Below, one piece after another: positions 14,722-23,295 of a stretch of 56,227 bases of DNA. This DNA is from a virus. Where the stretch lies: positions 1-56,227 of the IMG/VR virus record IMGVR_UViG_3300005826_000271. One strand, 5' to 3'. Under the pieces are notes generated by a model. It saw only the letters and a program-made list of their open reading frames with translations, made no database searches and had not been told where the DNA came from. Positions within the stretch are counted from its first letter, which is position 1. Every line of letters begins with the position of its first letter. Both the position numbers and the translations under genes were made by a program.

Positions 14722-16506
14722 ATGAAAACATTAATAGTTGTAGAATCTCCAGCGAAAGCTGATAAGATACAGGGGTATCTTGGTAAAGATTATATTGTAT
14801 TAGCAAGTAAAGGACATATAGCTGATCTTGGTAAAGGTGGTTATATGGGTCTTGGCATTGATATTGAAAGTAGTTTTAAACCAAGATATGTCTTAATGGA
14901 TGATAAGATTGATATACTTGATGGAATTTTGGATGCAGCAAAGAAGTGTGATCAAATTCTTCTTGCTACCGACCCTGATAGGGAGGGAGAAGCAATTGCC
15001 TGGCACATTAGCGAGAGACTTGATGGAATTGATAAACCAATAAAAAGGATTACATTTCACGAAATTAAAAAATCAGCCTTATTGAAGGCTATTAAAAATG
15101 CTGGCGATATTGATATGAACACTGTTCATGCGCAAGAGGCTCGAAGAATTTTGGATAGAATTGTGGGGTTTACAGCATCTCCATTCTTGATGAATTTTAT
15201 GGGTCCAAAATTATCAGCAGGCAGAGTTCAGTCGGTAGTAACTAGAATGGTAGTTGATCGAGAAAGGGAAATTGAAGCATTTGTTCCAGAAACATTTTGG
15301 ACAATTCAGATTTCATTATCTAATGATGGTAATACTGGATTTATAACTAAGTATCCTTACAAATTGTCAGATGAACAAGAAGCTAAGGATATGAAGAAAA
15401 AATTATCTGCCAAGAATTATATTGTTACTGATGTTGCTGCGGCAGAAGAACAAAAGAACCCTTCAGCACCATTAGTCACTGCTTCTTTGCAAAGGTTGAT
15501 GTCTAGGGTTCATGGTATTAGTGCTGATAGGACCATGAAGGCAGCTCAGTCATTGTATGAAAATGGGTATTGTACGTATATCAGAACTGACTCTGTTAGG
15601 AGCGGTGATGAGGCTATAGCAGAAGCGAGAGAGTGGCTTAAGAATAATAACCATCCATTATCAGTAAGTGTCCGTACTTATAAAAACAAAGATTCGTCTC
15701 AGGATGCTCATGAGTGTATCAGACCTACTGATATTGAATTACTTCCATATGATAACTATGCAATTATTGATCCTGATGAAAAACTTGTGTATGAAGCTAT
15801 ATGGAGGCAGTTTTTAGCTAGTCAAATGGCTCCAGCTGTATATAATACATTAAGAGTTACTGCTTGTGTTGATGGTGATTCAGAGGCTGTTGTAAAAACC
15901 TCTGGGAAAGCTATTAAAGAAAAGGGTTTTCTTGATATGCTTGGAGTAACTGATATGGGTAAAATTGATATTCCAAATTTATCAAAGGGTGATAAATTAA
16001 TTACGATTGGTCCAAGACCAGTGAAAATGGAAAAGAAGCAAACTCAACCACCTCCAAGATTCTCTGAAGAGAAACTAATCAAGCAGTTAGAGGATAGAAC
16101 AATTGGTAGACCAGCTACTTATGCTGAACTTCTTAGTAAAATAACACTAAGAAATTATGTAGAGAAGAAGGGCAATGTTTTTCATCCAACAGATCTTGGC
16201 AAAAAAGTGGTTGATGTACTATCAGATTATTTTACATTTATGGATTATGATTATACTGCTCTTTTAGAAAAAAAATTAGATTTAATACAGAATTCAACTT
16301 TAGATAAAGTTGATATGTTAAAAGATTTTTATGTTGTGTATTTCGAAGAAATAAAGAATGCATATAAAGCACATGTTAATCATAATTTTGTTTGTAAAAA
16401 ATGCAATTTTTATATGATTGAAAAAACTGGAAAATATGGTAAATTTTATGTTTGTTCAAATATATTTTGCAAGAATACGGAAAAATATGAATATTATCAT
16501 ATTTAG
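14722..16506 (+). CDS. topA: DNA topoisomerase I (type IA)
   Basis: 594 residues. TOPRIM domain at the N-terminus (IVVESPAKADKI, then ATDPDREGEAIAWH), GRVQSVVTRMVVDRE, the active-site Tyr in TYIRTDSVR (Tyr286), and SRVHGIS/AAQSLYENGYC. The C-terminus has one four-Cys zinc ribbon (CKKC...CSNIFC). Relaxes negative supercoils. It ends in TAG, immediately followed in the same frame by a LAGLIDADG gene with no SD of its own. Confidence 0.95.
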   Translation: MKTLIVVESPAKADKIQGYLGKDYIVLASKGHIADLGKGGYMGLGIDIESSFKPRYVLMDDKIDILDGILDAAKKCDQILLATDPDREGEAIAWHISERLDGIDKPIKRITFHEIKKSALLKAIKNAGDIDMNTVHAQEARRILDRIVGFTASPFLMNFMGPKLSAGRVQSVVTRMVVDREREIEAFVPETFWTIQISLSNDGNTGFITKYPYKLSDEQEAKDMKKKLSAKNYIVTDVAAAEEQKNPSAPLVTASLQRLMSRVHGISADRTMKAAQSLYENGYCTYIRTDSVRSGDEAIAEAREWLKNNNHPLSVSVRTYKNKDSSQDAHECIRPTDIELLPYDNYAIIDPDEKLVYEAIWRQFLASQMAPAVYNTLRVTACVDGDSEAVVKTSGKAIKEKGFLDMLGVTDMGKIDIPNLSKGDKLITIGPRPVKMEKKQTQPPPRFSEEKLIKQLEDRTIGRPATYAELLSKITLRNYVEKKGNVFHPTDLGKKVVDVLSDYFTFMDYDYTALLEKKLDLIQNSTLDKVDMLKDFYVVYFEEIKNAYKAHVNHNFVCKKCNFYMIEKTGKYGKFYVCSNIFCKNTEKYEYYHI

Positions 16507-16509
16507 TTT

Positions 16510-17307
16510 ATGATTATACGGTCTGTGCGTAAGAAGCTTTCTGAAGATAAAATAAAAACGATTATATCGATGTATAATGATGGATATGGAGCCACAACTT
16601 TATGTAAATTGTTTAATGTTAGTAATGGTACAGTTTATAATTATTTAAGGTGTAATAATATACCTATACGTTCAAGAAAAAGTTTTAGTAGGGATTTTAA
16701 GAAATATAAATTTAATGTTGAGTTTTTTAGAAATAATTCTAATGAATTATCTTATTTTTATGGTTTTTGTTTAGGTGATGGTTCGCTTGGAATTAGTAAT
16801 GGTAATTCCTATTTAAGGATAGGTTTATCTATTAAAGATATTGATTTATTAAAGATGTTTATTAGTTGGATAGATGGTGATCCATCTATGGTTTTTATCA
16901 AAGATAGAGTAGCGACTTTAAGGATAAATAACTCTTTTTTTAAAAATGATTTATCTAAATGGGGTTTGGTTGTAAATAAGACTTATAATCCGGTTGTTCC
17001 TGATGTTCCAGTTAAATATATTAAGACATTTTTAATAGGTTTTATAGATGCAGATGGTTCGGTTAAGTTTGATAATGGTAAATATTCAATTAGTATTGTT
17101 GCTAATGATATTTTGATTGAATGGTTTAAAAATACCATTCGTGATTTGGGGTATGATGGTAATATTCAGTTGTATGATATTAATAATGGAAAAGTATGGA
17201 GTAGATTACACATTTCTAATAAAAATGATGTTATAAAATTAGCTAATTTATTAGAAGTTGATAAGTGCGATTTTTGTTTAGATAGAAAATGGAAAAATTT
17301 GAAATAA
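16510..17307 (+). CDS. LAGLIDADG homing endonuclease
   Basis: 265 residues with an N-terminal helix-turn-helix (TTLCKLFNVSNGTVYNYL), FYGFCLGDGSLG (first LAGLIDADG helix) and FLIGFIDADGSV (second). It follows the topoisomerase stop by 3 nt, in the same frame, separated only by TAG and one codon. No SD is visible upstream of ATG 16510. It is either expressed by reinitiation or, if UAG is decoded, as a fusion with topoisomerase I. Its base composition is even more A/T-rich than the neighbours, as expected of a mobile gene. Confidence 0.85.
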   Translation: MIIRSVRKKLSEDKIKTIISMYNDGYGATTLCKLFNVSNGTVYNYLRCNNIPIRSRKSFSRDFKKYKFNVEFFRNNSNELSYFYGFCLGDGSLGISNGNSYLRIGLSIKDIDLLKMFISWIDGDPSMVFIKDRVATLRINNSFFKNDLSKWGLVVNKTYNPVVPDVPVKYIKTFLIGFIDADGSVKFDNGKYSISIVANDILIEWFKNTIRDLGYDGNIQLYDINNGKVWSRLHISNKNDVIKLANLLEVDKCDFCLDRKWKNLK

Positions 17308-17319
17308 GGTGTAATAAGT

Positions 17320-18636
17320 ATGAGTGATATAAACGATTACTTGTCTCAATCAGAAATGGAGAGTCAAGAGCATCTAGATCTTGAAACATTAAAGTCTTTT
17401 ATTGTAAAAGTACACATTAATGACAATGAATTATCTGATAGACCATCAGCTAATTATATAGATTTGATGAATTGGGTTTTGGATAATTTTGGTGATAAAC
17501 TGTCTAATACTAAAAATTTAGAGAAGTTTGTTCAGAATAGAATTATTATTGATGGACCATTTATTCAATTTTGTAGAGAAAATAAAGCGACAATTGAGTG
17601 TTTGTATAAAGATGCTGTCATCTCGTGGAAATCTGAGAATGGTTATGAAAAGTTTTTTATTCAAGGTGTCTTTATAATTAGATATAAAGATTTGGAATTC
17701 ATTCATGCTGCTCTTTTCCATAAAGGTAATCAAAATGAAGATGAAGTTAGTTTTTTTATTCTAGTTGCGCATGATAACTATAATAAATATCTAGAATTTA
17801 GGAACAGTTTCGATAGTTGGTCTCAGAAGAGAGACCGTAGTTCTATGCATGTTCGTGTAATGCAGGGAGATGATATTCCTTATACCAAAGATTTGACGTG
17901 GGATGATTTATTTCTTCCTTCTGCCTTGAAAAAGGAGATCATTGATTCTGTTGAGGGGTTTATTAGATCAAAAGAATTTTATGAGAAACATAAACTTCCG
18001 TGGAAGCGAGGAATGCTGTTATATGGATATCCAGGAAACGGCAAAACCACTATAATTAAAGTTATCATGTCTATGTATGATTTCAAGCCGATTACGGTTG
18101 TGCCAGAGGCAAATGCTGATGCGGTTAGGGATGCTTTTTCTTATGCGCAAGAGGTTAGTCCTGCGCTGCTTTATTTCGAAGATTTAGGTTCGTTGTTAGA
18201 GAAACACCTTGACTTATCTACGTTTCTTAATTTAATGGATGGAGTTGCGACCAATAATGGGTTGTTGGTTGTAGCTACAACTAATGAAATCGAAAAATTA
18301 AAGGATAGTATTTCAGATAGACCATCAAGATTTGATAGAAAATTTGAAATACCATTACCAAATTACGATCTTGCTTATATATATCTTAAGAGATGGTTTG
18401 GAAAAATGCTTACTGCTGATAAGTATAAAAGTTTAGCAAAATTAGCGGTTGCTAATAGATTCTCATTCGATTATTTAAAGGAATTTTATATTTCTTCAAT
18501 GTTTGAGGCTTTAGCGAACAAAAGATCATCTCCAAATAGTAAGGATATTGAAACTGCTCTAAAGAAGGTTATGAAAGACAAAAGTATTTCTAAAGGTGTT
18601 AGAATCAATATCAATCGTTATACTGAACCAAAGTAA
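17320..18636 (+). CDS. AAA+ ATPase
   Basis: 438 residues. A ~190-residue N-terminal domain of unknown type, then an AAA module: WDDLFLPSALKKEI, Walker A GYPGNGKT (about 236), Walker B LLYFEDLG (about 283), VVATTNE sensor 1 and SDRPSRFDRKFE with arginine finger. Sequence style is that of Bcs1/FtsH-like classic AAA proteins. It could unfold substrates for the M41-like peptidase at 33661 or for the ClpP barrel; that is inference. Confidence 0.85.
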   Translation: MSDINDYLSQSEMESQEHLDLETLKSFIVKVHINDNELSDRPSANYIDLMNWVLDNFGDKLSNTKNLEKFVQNRIIIDGPFIQFCRENKATIECLYKDAVISWKSENGYEKFFIQGVFIIRYKDLEFIHAALFHKGNQNEDEVSFFILVAHDNYNKYLEFRNSFDSWSQKRDRSSMHVRVMQGDDIPYTKDLTWDDLFLPSALKKEIIDSVEGFIRSKEFYEKHKLPWKRGMLLYGYPGNGKTTIIKVIMSMYDFKPITVVPEANADAVRDAFSYAQEVSPALLYFEDLGSLLEKHLDLSTFLNLMDGVATNNGLLVVATTNEIEKLKDSISDRPSRFDRKFEIPLPNYDLAYIYLKRWFGKMLTADKYKSLAKLAVANRFSFDYLKEFYISSMFEALANKRSSPNSKDIETALKKVMKDKSISKGVRININRYTEPK

Positions 18637-18667
18637 TAGAAGGTTAAATATAGGTTAGTTGACAATA

Positions 18668-19018
18668 ATGAAGGAAAACAAGAAGAATAACAAAAATCAA
18701 AAGGCACCGAAAGGAGGTGATACCGTAAGCCGAGATTCGTCTACTCAACCAAGTGAAGCCGTCCAGGCTAAGCCTTTAGAAGTAAAGGTGTATGGCAATT
18801 TTGAAAAAGCCGTCAGAGCATTTAAAGCTCTAGTACAGAAAGAAAAAATTCTGTCTCAATATAAAGATGCTCAAGTGTATGAGAAGCCCTCTGATAAAAA
18901 GAGGCGCAAGATAAATGAATCTCGTCGAAAGAGGTATGAGACTGCACGAAAAGATCGTGCAGGATTTCCTGGAGATGAGGAATTCTTACATAAAAGTAAA
19001 CGTAAGAGTAAAGAATGA
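18668..19018 (+). CDS. rpsU: Ribosomal protein bS21
   Basis: 116 residues from ATG 18668. After a Lys/Asn/Ser-rich N-terminal extension of about 37 residues comes the bS21 fold: VKVYGNFEKAVRAFK, then VYEKPSDKKRRKI and KRRYE/RKRYETARK-type basic tail. bS21 sits on the 30S platform next to the anti-Shine-Dalgarno of 16S rRNA. Phage copies are thought to replace the host subunit and bias initiation. The reading frame holds an 11-nt perfect anti-SD complement at 18711-18721. Confidence 0.88.
   Translation: MKENKKNNKNQKAPKGGDTVSRDSSTQPSEAVQAKPLEVKVYGNFEKAVRAFKALVQKEKILSQYKDAQVYEKPSDKKRRKINESRRKRYETARKDRAGFPGDEEFLHKSKRKSKE
18710..18721 (+). promoter_or_regulatory. Extended perfect Shine-Dalgarno sequence inside bS21 gene
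   Basis: AAAGGAGGTGAT; bases 18711-18721 are the exact complement of the bacterial 16S rRNA 3' tail (11 nt). It lies in the sequence coding for the N-terminal extension, 42 nt after ATG 18668. No ATG, GTG or TTG in frame lies at SD distance downstream; the codon there is GTA. It may pause ribosomes or make bS21 synthesis sensitive to anti-SD availability. Confidence 0.6.
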
Positions 19019-19031
19019 TTAAGGAGATATT

Positions 19032-19703
19032 ATGTCCGATGTTAGTTTGAAGACGCCTAAATTATATAAAAACCCAAATAGGAAGGATCTTGATCCTAAT
19101 GTCGGGCATAATACTCCACAATATCAGAAAATGGGATTAACGCCAGAAAAAGTTGGCGGAAATGCACTGGTTGGTAATGTTATGGTGCTTCAGAATAAAA
19201 AACCTGAAGTAGATAATCCAAGAACAAGAGTACCAACTATAAGACAACAACCGTATGCAGAATCTATTCCAGATAAATTTGCAAATACGATTCCAAACGT
19301 AGGAAATAGCATGGATCATACATGGTCAGGAATTGATGGTGAGATTATCAACGATTTAGAAATAGACCCAAACACAAAAATGATAGATAATAATTCAATT
19401 GTTGATTTAGAGGGTAATTATAATGAAATTTTAAATCCGGCTTTTCAACTTAATGATAGTATGGGGAATACAGATACACTTAATGTGCAGGGTTTAGATT
19501 TTATTCTAGGTGTTGAAGAAGGACAATTTATATTATTAGTTGATGACTCTGTTGTAGCGGTTGGTGGTAAGGACCAAATTGTGGCACTTGCATCCTCATT
19601 AGTTTTTGGTGAACATGACGTTTGTGAAGGAAACCCAGTACCTGTTGATAGTATTTCTATTTTGAAGAAAATGCCAATAAAGATAGGTTTGTTTTTAGAA
19701 TAA
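19032..19703 (+). CDS. Hypothetical protein, possibly structural
   Basis: 223 residues, SD AAGGAG upstream. N-terminal half is polar, Pro/Asn-rich and probably disordered. The C-terminal half is beta-rich and acidic (LDFILGVEEGQFILLVDDSVVAVGG). Followed by the 19713 gene with a 9-nt gap. No family recognised. Confidence 0.6.
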   Translation: MSDVSLKTPKLYKNPNRKDLDPNVGHNTPQYQKMGLTPEKVGGNALVGNVMVLQNKKPEVDNPRTRVPTIRQQPYAESIPDKFANTIPNVGNSMDHTWSGIDGEIINDLEIDPNTKMIDNNSIVDLEGNYNEILNPAFQLNDSMGNTDTLNVQGLDFILGVEEGQFILLVDDSVVAVGGKDQIVALASSLVFGEHDVCEGNPVPVDSISILKKMPIKIGLFLE

Positions 19704-19712
19704 GGAGTCGTT

Positions 19713-20474
19713 GTGAGTGAAGATAATCAAAGGAAAGCAACAGATGTTTTGCTAGAGTTAGAAAAGAAACTAGATCTTGTATTAGGCTTCTTAAGAACTC
19801 AAGATTTAACAATAAAGTTGTTATCAAATAAAGTTAATGAGTTAAGTGCAGAATTAAATAAAATTTTGCCTAATTCGCCTAAACCAACAGTTGAAGCAGT
19901 TGTGTTAAGTAATAATCAGGTAAATCCACCAAATCATGCTATGATGATAGCTGCTGCAAACAATCTTCCATTGGAACAGTCACCCAAAGGTTTTCCAAGA
20001 ACATCCAGACCAGAGACATATGCTGGTGATGATTCTTATTTGAACAGTCCAAAGATGCCGTTGCAAATGCCAAAACCACCTATAAAATCTGAGGTTGTCA
20101 TTCCGGATGCTGCAATGAAACAAAATGTTAAACCACCTCAACAAACTCAATCACCAAAGCCTCCTAAACAACCTGATGAATATCAGGTGCAAAAAGGAAC
20201 TATGATAAATGTTGAACAAAGGATTGTAAATAGAGAGAATAAATCTGTATTCCTTGCGGATGTAGAGATTTTCAATATTGATTCTGGTGAAAAAACTTAT
20301 AAAGGTAGGACCAATGGTACTGGTAAATGGATGGCTGCGTTACCACTAGGTAAATACAGAGTTGTAATTAGGAAAAGAGAATCTGTTACCAAGACCAATG
20401 TAGAGGTTAATCAAGAGGTTGTGGTTGATGGCAGCGAGTCTCCATTAAGATTACAAACGATGATTTTTAAGTAA
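19713..20474 (+). CDS. Coiled-coil protein with C-terminal Ig-like domain
   Basis: 253 residues from GTG with AAGGAG. N-terminal coiled coil (LLELEKKLDLVLGFLRTQ, NKVNELSAELNKIL), a Pro-rich linker (about 90-160), then a beta domain of carboxypeptidase-regulatory/Cna-B type (FLADVEIFNIDSGEKTYKG, GKWMAALPLGKYRVVIRK). The layout suits a virion fibre or neck component. Confidence 0.6.
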   Translation: MSEDNQRKATDVLLELEKKLDLVLGFLRTQDLTIKLLSNKVNELSAELNKILPNSPKPTVEAVVLSNNQVNPPNHAMMIAAANNLPLEQSPKGFPRTSRPETYAGDDSYLNSPKMPLQMPKPPIKSEVVIPDAAMKQNVKPPQQTQSPKPPKQPDEYQVQKGTMINVEQRIVNRENKSVFLADVEIFNIDSGEKTYKGRTNGTGKWMAALPLGKYRVVIRKRESVTKTNVEVNQEVVVDGSESPLRLQTMIFK

Positions 20475-20516
20475 GGATATTTGATGTTATATTTTCTTTG
20501 AAAGGTATAACCATAA

Positions 20517-21218
20517 ATGAAATTCCAAGTTATTGTAGCTGATCCTCCTTGGAGCTTTTCGGATAGACTTAATATGTCTGATGTGAAAAGAGGCGCCGAG
20601 GCACAATATAAAACAATGAGTAGTAAGTTGCTATCTGAAATGAAAGTTAAAGAAATTTCAGATAGCGAAGGAGCAGTACTAGCTCTATGGGTCCCATCCT
20701 CCTTATTACAATCAGGTCTAGATGTTATGAATGCTTGGGGTTTCGAACACAAGCAGACATATGTGTGGGTGAAAACGAAAAAAGAAATTTTCTTAGATTT
20801 TAGAAAGTGGATCAAAAAGCACGTTTTAAAACACCCTCAAGTAGTATATGATAAGTTTGCATATGATAGAGGTATTAATGCAATATTGAAATCATTTAAT
20901 AATATAGTTTTATATGGTGTTTTAGCATTTGGTATGGGAAGATTATTCAGACAAACACATGAGTTATGTTTAATTGGAATAAATAATAAGGGTATTTATA
21001 AAAGGTTGAAGAATAAATCTCAACGCTCAGTTAGTTTCTGTCAAAATTACAAGCATTCAAAGAAGCCAGATAATTTACAGAAGTCGTTAGAGTTGATGTT
21101 TCCAGATGCAAATAAGATAGAATTGTTTGCTAGACGAGAGCTTGATGGTTGGGTATGTATTGGTGATGAGGTTTGTAATGGTGAAGATATTAATGATTCA
21201 TTAGGTAAGTATTTGTAA
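20517..21218 (+). CDS. MT-A70-type adenine methyltransferase
   Basis: 233 residues. VIVADPPWSF carries the DPPW catalytic motif (Asp9-Trp12) of MT-A70 N6-adenine methyltransferases; VLALWVPSSLLQSGLDVMNAWGF and YVWVKTK follow the family pattern. QTHELCLIGINNKG and LELMFPDANKIELFARR complete it. Likely protects phage DNA from restriction. A segment around residues 98-145 is unlike shorter relatives. Confidence 0.85.
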   Translation: MKFQVIVADPPWSFSDRLNMSDVKRGAEAQYKTMSSKLLSEMKVKEISDSEGAVLALWVPSSLLQSGLDVMNAWGFEHKQTYVWVKTKKEIFLDFRKWIKKHVLKHPQVVYDKFAYDRGINAILKSFNNIVLYGVLAFGMGRLFRQTHELCLIGINNKGIYKRLKNKSQRSVSFCQNYKHSKKPDNLQKSLELMFPDANKIELFARRELDGWVCIGDEVCNGEDINDSLGKYL

Positions 21219-21250
21219 ATTAATTAAAAATTGGAAGATTAGGTGTAATT

Positions 21251-21769
21251 ATGTCTAAAAAGACGCTATTATTGAATGCGAGTTACGAAGTTCTCTCATT
21301 TATTCCTGAGAGGAAGGCGTTTAAGTTATTATGTAAAGATAAGGTAGAGATAATCTCTACATGGGATGATATTGTTTTATTTGGTCAAGATAATAGTATA
21401 AGGCATCCATCTATTCTTAGATTAAAAAAGCTTGTTAGAAAGAATTATTTTAATTCTAATTTCAGCAGAAAAGCTCTTGTTAAGAGAGATAAGAGTTGTT
21501 GTCAGTATTGTAGTATAAAGCTTACTGCGTCTGAGATAACTATAGATCATGTTTTACCAAGAGCACAAGGGGGCAAGACGAGCTTTTTGAATTGTGTTGT
21601 ATGCTGTCATGATTGTAATAATAAGAAGGCAGATAGGACCCCTGAAGAAGCGAAGATGGTTTTACTTAAAAAACCAACACACCCGTCATTTGCTGGACAT
21701 TACAATGTAGCTGATCCACAAAAATATTGGCACGATGACTGGGACGATTTTCTTGGGTATACTTACTAA
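21251..21769 (+). CDS. HNH endonuclease
   Basis: 172 residues, starts LLLNASYEVLSFIPERKAFKLL, a widespread HNH subfamily. CQYC...ITIDHVLPRAQGG...CCHDCNNKKADRT forms the HNH zinc core. Its host-like full length and lack of a DNA-binding NUMOD suggest a resident nuclease rather than a homing element. Confidence 0.82.
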   Translation: MSKKTLLLNASYEVLSFIPERKAFKLLCKDKVEIISTWDDIVLFGQDNSIRHPSILRLKKLVRKNYFNSNFSRKALVKRDKSCCQYCSIKLTASEITIDHVLPRAQGGKTSFLNCVVCCHDCNNKKADRTPEEAKMVLLKKPTHPSFAGHYNVADPQKYWHDDWDDFLGYTY

Positions 21770-21796
21770 GTTAGTTTAGGTGAATATTAGGGAATA

Positions 21797-21820
21797 CTAT
21801 ATATCACCCTTGATATATAG
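21797..21820 (+). promoter_or_regulatory. 10-bp hairpin in the leader of the 21830 gene
   Basis: CTATATATCA (21797-21806), loop CCCT, TGATATATAG (21811-21820). It is perfect but A/T-rich, and ends 9 nt before the next ATG. It would cover the expected ribosome-binding region, so it may control translation. Confidence 0.4.
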
Positions 21821-21829
21821 GTAGACACT

Positions 21830-22105
21830 ATGAACAAGTCATCCTGCAACTGTATAATCTGTGCCAAAGAGTTTAATCCAAACGAGCAGAAAACACCTGC
21901 ATTGGCAAAAATTAATATTACCAGGTTCAAGATCTGCAAGGAATGTTTTGATCACTCAGATCCGGAAGATGATTACAAACAAGCTCGTGATGTTGTTGAT
22001 TCCTATTTGAATCTAATTACAGCCAAAATATGGTTTAAGGAAGCTCAAGACATTCTTGATTCAATGGATGGTGATATGTCTGTTGAAATTGAGGAAGATT
22101 TTTAA
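21830..22105 (+). CDS. Small zinc-binding protein
   Basis: 91 residues. CNCIICAKEF and FKICKECF form a four-Cys site at the N-terminus; the rest is helical and acidic. No clear SD; a hairpin precedes it. Its stop abuts the stop of the minus-strand small gene 22255-22106. Confidence 0.6.
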   Translation: MNKSSCNCIICAKEFNPNEQKTPALAKINITRFKICKECFDHSDPEDDYKQARDVVDSYLNLITAKIWFKEAQDILDSMDGDMSVEIEEDF

Positions 22106-22255
22106 TCATATGATTTCTAGGATGATTATATTTTCATCCTGGAAATCATCTTCATATTCTGTATAAATAGGCTCGTCAATGTATAATTCTAATTGTTTGA
22201 AGTTATCCTTTTCTTTTTCTTTTTTTTCATAAATAAAAGGTATAAAAATATCCAT
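22106..22255 (-). CDS. Small acidic protein, minus strand (49 aa)
   Basis: The reverse strand reads ATG at 22255-22253 with GGAGG about 6 nt upstream, then 49 codons to TGA at 22108-22106. The peptide begins MDIFIPFIYEKKEKEKD and ends with an acidic stretch (EYEDDFQDENIIILEII). The strong SD and the exact stop-to-stop fit with the 21830 gene support it. No family known. Confidence 0.6.
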   Translation of the reverse strand: MDIFIPFIYEKKEKEKDNFKQLELYIDEPIYTEYEDDFQDENIIILEII

Positions 22256-22303
22256 TTGTGCCTCCATCAATATACTGAAATATTATAACAAGGAGGACTT
22301 CAA

Positions 22304-22513
22304 ATGTTTTGTCCTGTATGTTCTAAATTAGCTAGGCTTGCTACAAAAAAGAAGTGCGCAAAGTGTGGGGCGCAAGTCCTTGATAATATCTCAGTTATTT
22401 GCAACAAATGTTCAGACAAATTTAAGATTTGTGCCGCTTGTCTAAGAAAATTGACAGGGTCAACTACAAAACAGTTAAAAAATAGAGGCTGTGGCAATTG
22501 TAGAGGAAGGTGA
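22304..22513 (+). CDS. Small multi-zinc-ribbon protein
   Basis: 69 residues, SD AAGGAGGA. CPVC, CAKCGAQ, CNKCSDKFKICAAC and GCGNCRGR give ten cysteines, enough for two zinc ribbons. Probably nucleic-acid or protein binding; unknown function. Confidence 0.65.
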   Translation: MFCPVCSKLARLATKKKCAKCGAQVLDNISVICNKCSDKFKICAACLRKLTGSTTKQLKNRGCGNCRGR

Positions 22514-22525
22514 TATAGTTAAGGT

Positions 22526-23077
22526 ATGATTATTACTGATGAAAAAATTCTTAGAACTGAATGTTCTAAAGTAGAACTTGGTGAAGTTGAATCATTAATA
22601 AATACTCTTGAGATGGAGCTAGATGAAGCAAATAAACTAGGAAAAAATGGAATTGGTCTTGCAGCACCTCAAATAGGTATTTTTAAGAAGGCAGCTATTG
22701 TAAGAACAGAGAAATTTAGTTTAAATCTAATTAATTGTGAAATTAAAAATGGATATGGTGCACAAGTATTTAAAAATGAAGGGTGTTTATCATTTCCTGG
22801 AGAAAATTCAGATACTATTAGATTTGCAGAGATATATGTTGTAAATAACTTAGTTAAACCATACGATTTTATATGTACTGGTTTCTTATCAGTAGTTGTT
22901 CAACATGAGATTGATCATTACAATGGAATTTTATTTATTGATAGATTATCTAAAAAACAAGAGGCTCCAATTAAACTCAATTATAAACAATCTCCAAATG
23001 AAGCCTGTAAGTGTGGTAAGATTAACCCAGTAACAGGAAAACCTTTTAAATTCAAGAAATGCTGTGGAAAGATATGA
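22526..23077 (+). CDS. def: Peptide deformylase with C-terminal SEC-C-like motif
   Basis: 183 residues. All three deformylase motifs are present: GIGLAAPQIG (motif 1), EGCLSFP (motif 2, metal Cys) and QHEIDHYNG (motif 3, HExxH). It removes the formyl group from nascent proteins at the ribosome. After about residue 155 a tail PNEACKCGK...KFKKCCGK resembles the SEC-C metal-binding motif known from SecA, an unusual addition that might target it to the ribosome or another partner. Confidence 0.9.
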   Translation: MIITDEKILRTECSKVELGEVESLINTLEMELDEANKLGKNGIGLAAPQIGIFKKAAIVRTEKFSLNLINCEIKNGYGAQVFKNEGCLSFPGENSDTIRFAEIYVVNNLVKPYDFICTGFLSVVVQHEIDHYNGILFIDRLSKKQEAPIKLNYKQSPNEACKCGKINPVTGKPFKFKKCCGKI

Positions 23078-23295
23078 GTGATTTTAAAGAAGAAGCTTTT
23101 ATTGCTAGTATGCTAGTAAGAATAACTATTTTGGAAAACATTTTAATATCAAAAGGATTAGTTACTAGAGAAGAGTTAGAAAAAATGAATTTTGATTCAA
23201 CTCTTGCTATAGCTAAATCTATTTTTGATAAATCTGGAATATCTCTTTCAGATAATGAGATACGCTCAATTCTTAAAGAGTCAAAGACAAACTAA
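23074..23295 (+). CDS. Small hypothetical protein
   Basis: 73 residues from ATG 23074, overlapping the deformylase stop by 4 nt; an in-frame ATG at 23059 exists but lies deeper in def. Helical (FIASMLVRITILENILISKG). Unknown. Confidence 0.6.
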   Translation: MSDFKEEAFIASMLVRITILENILISKGLVTREELEKMNFDSTLAIAKSIFDKSGISLSDNEIRSILKESKTN

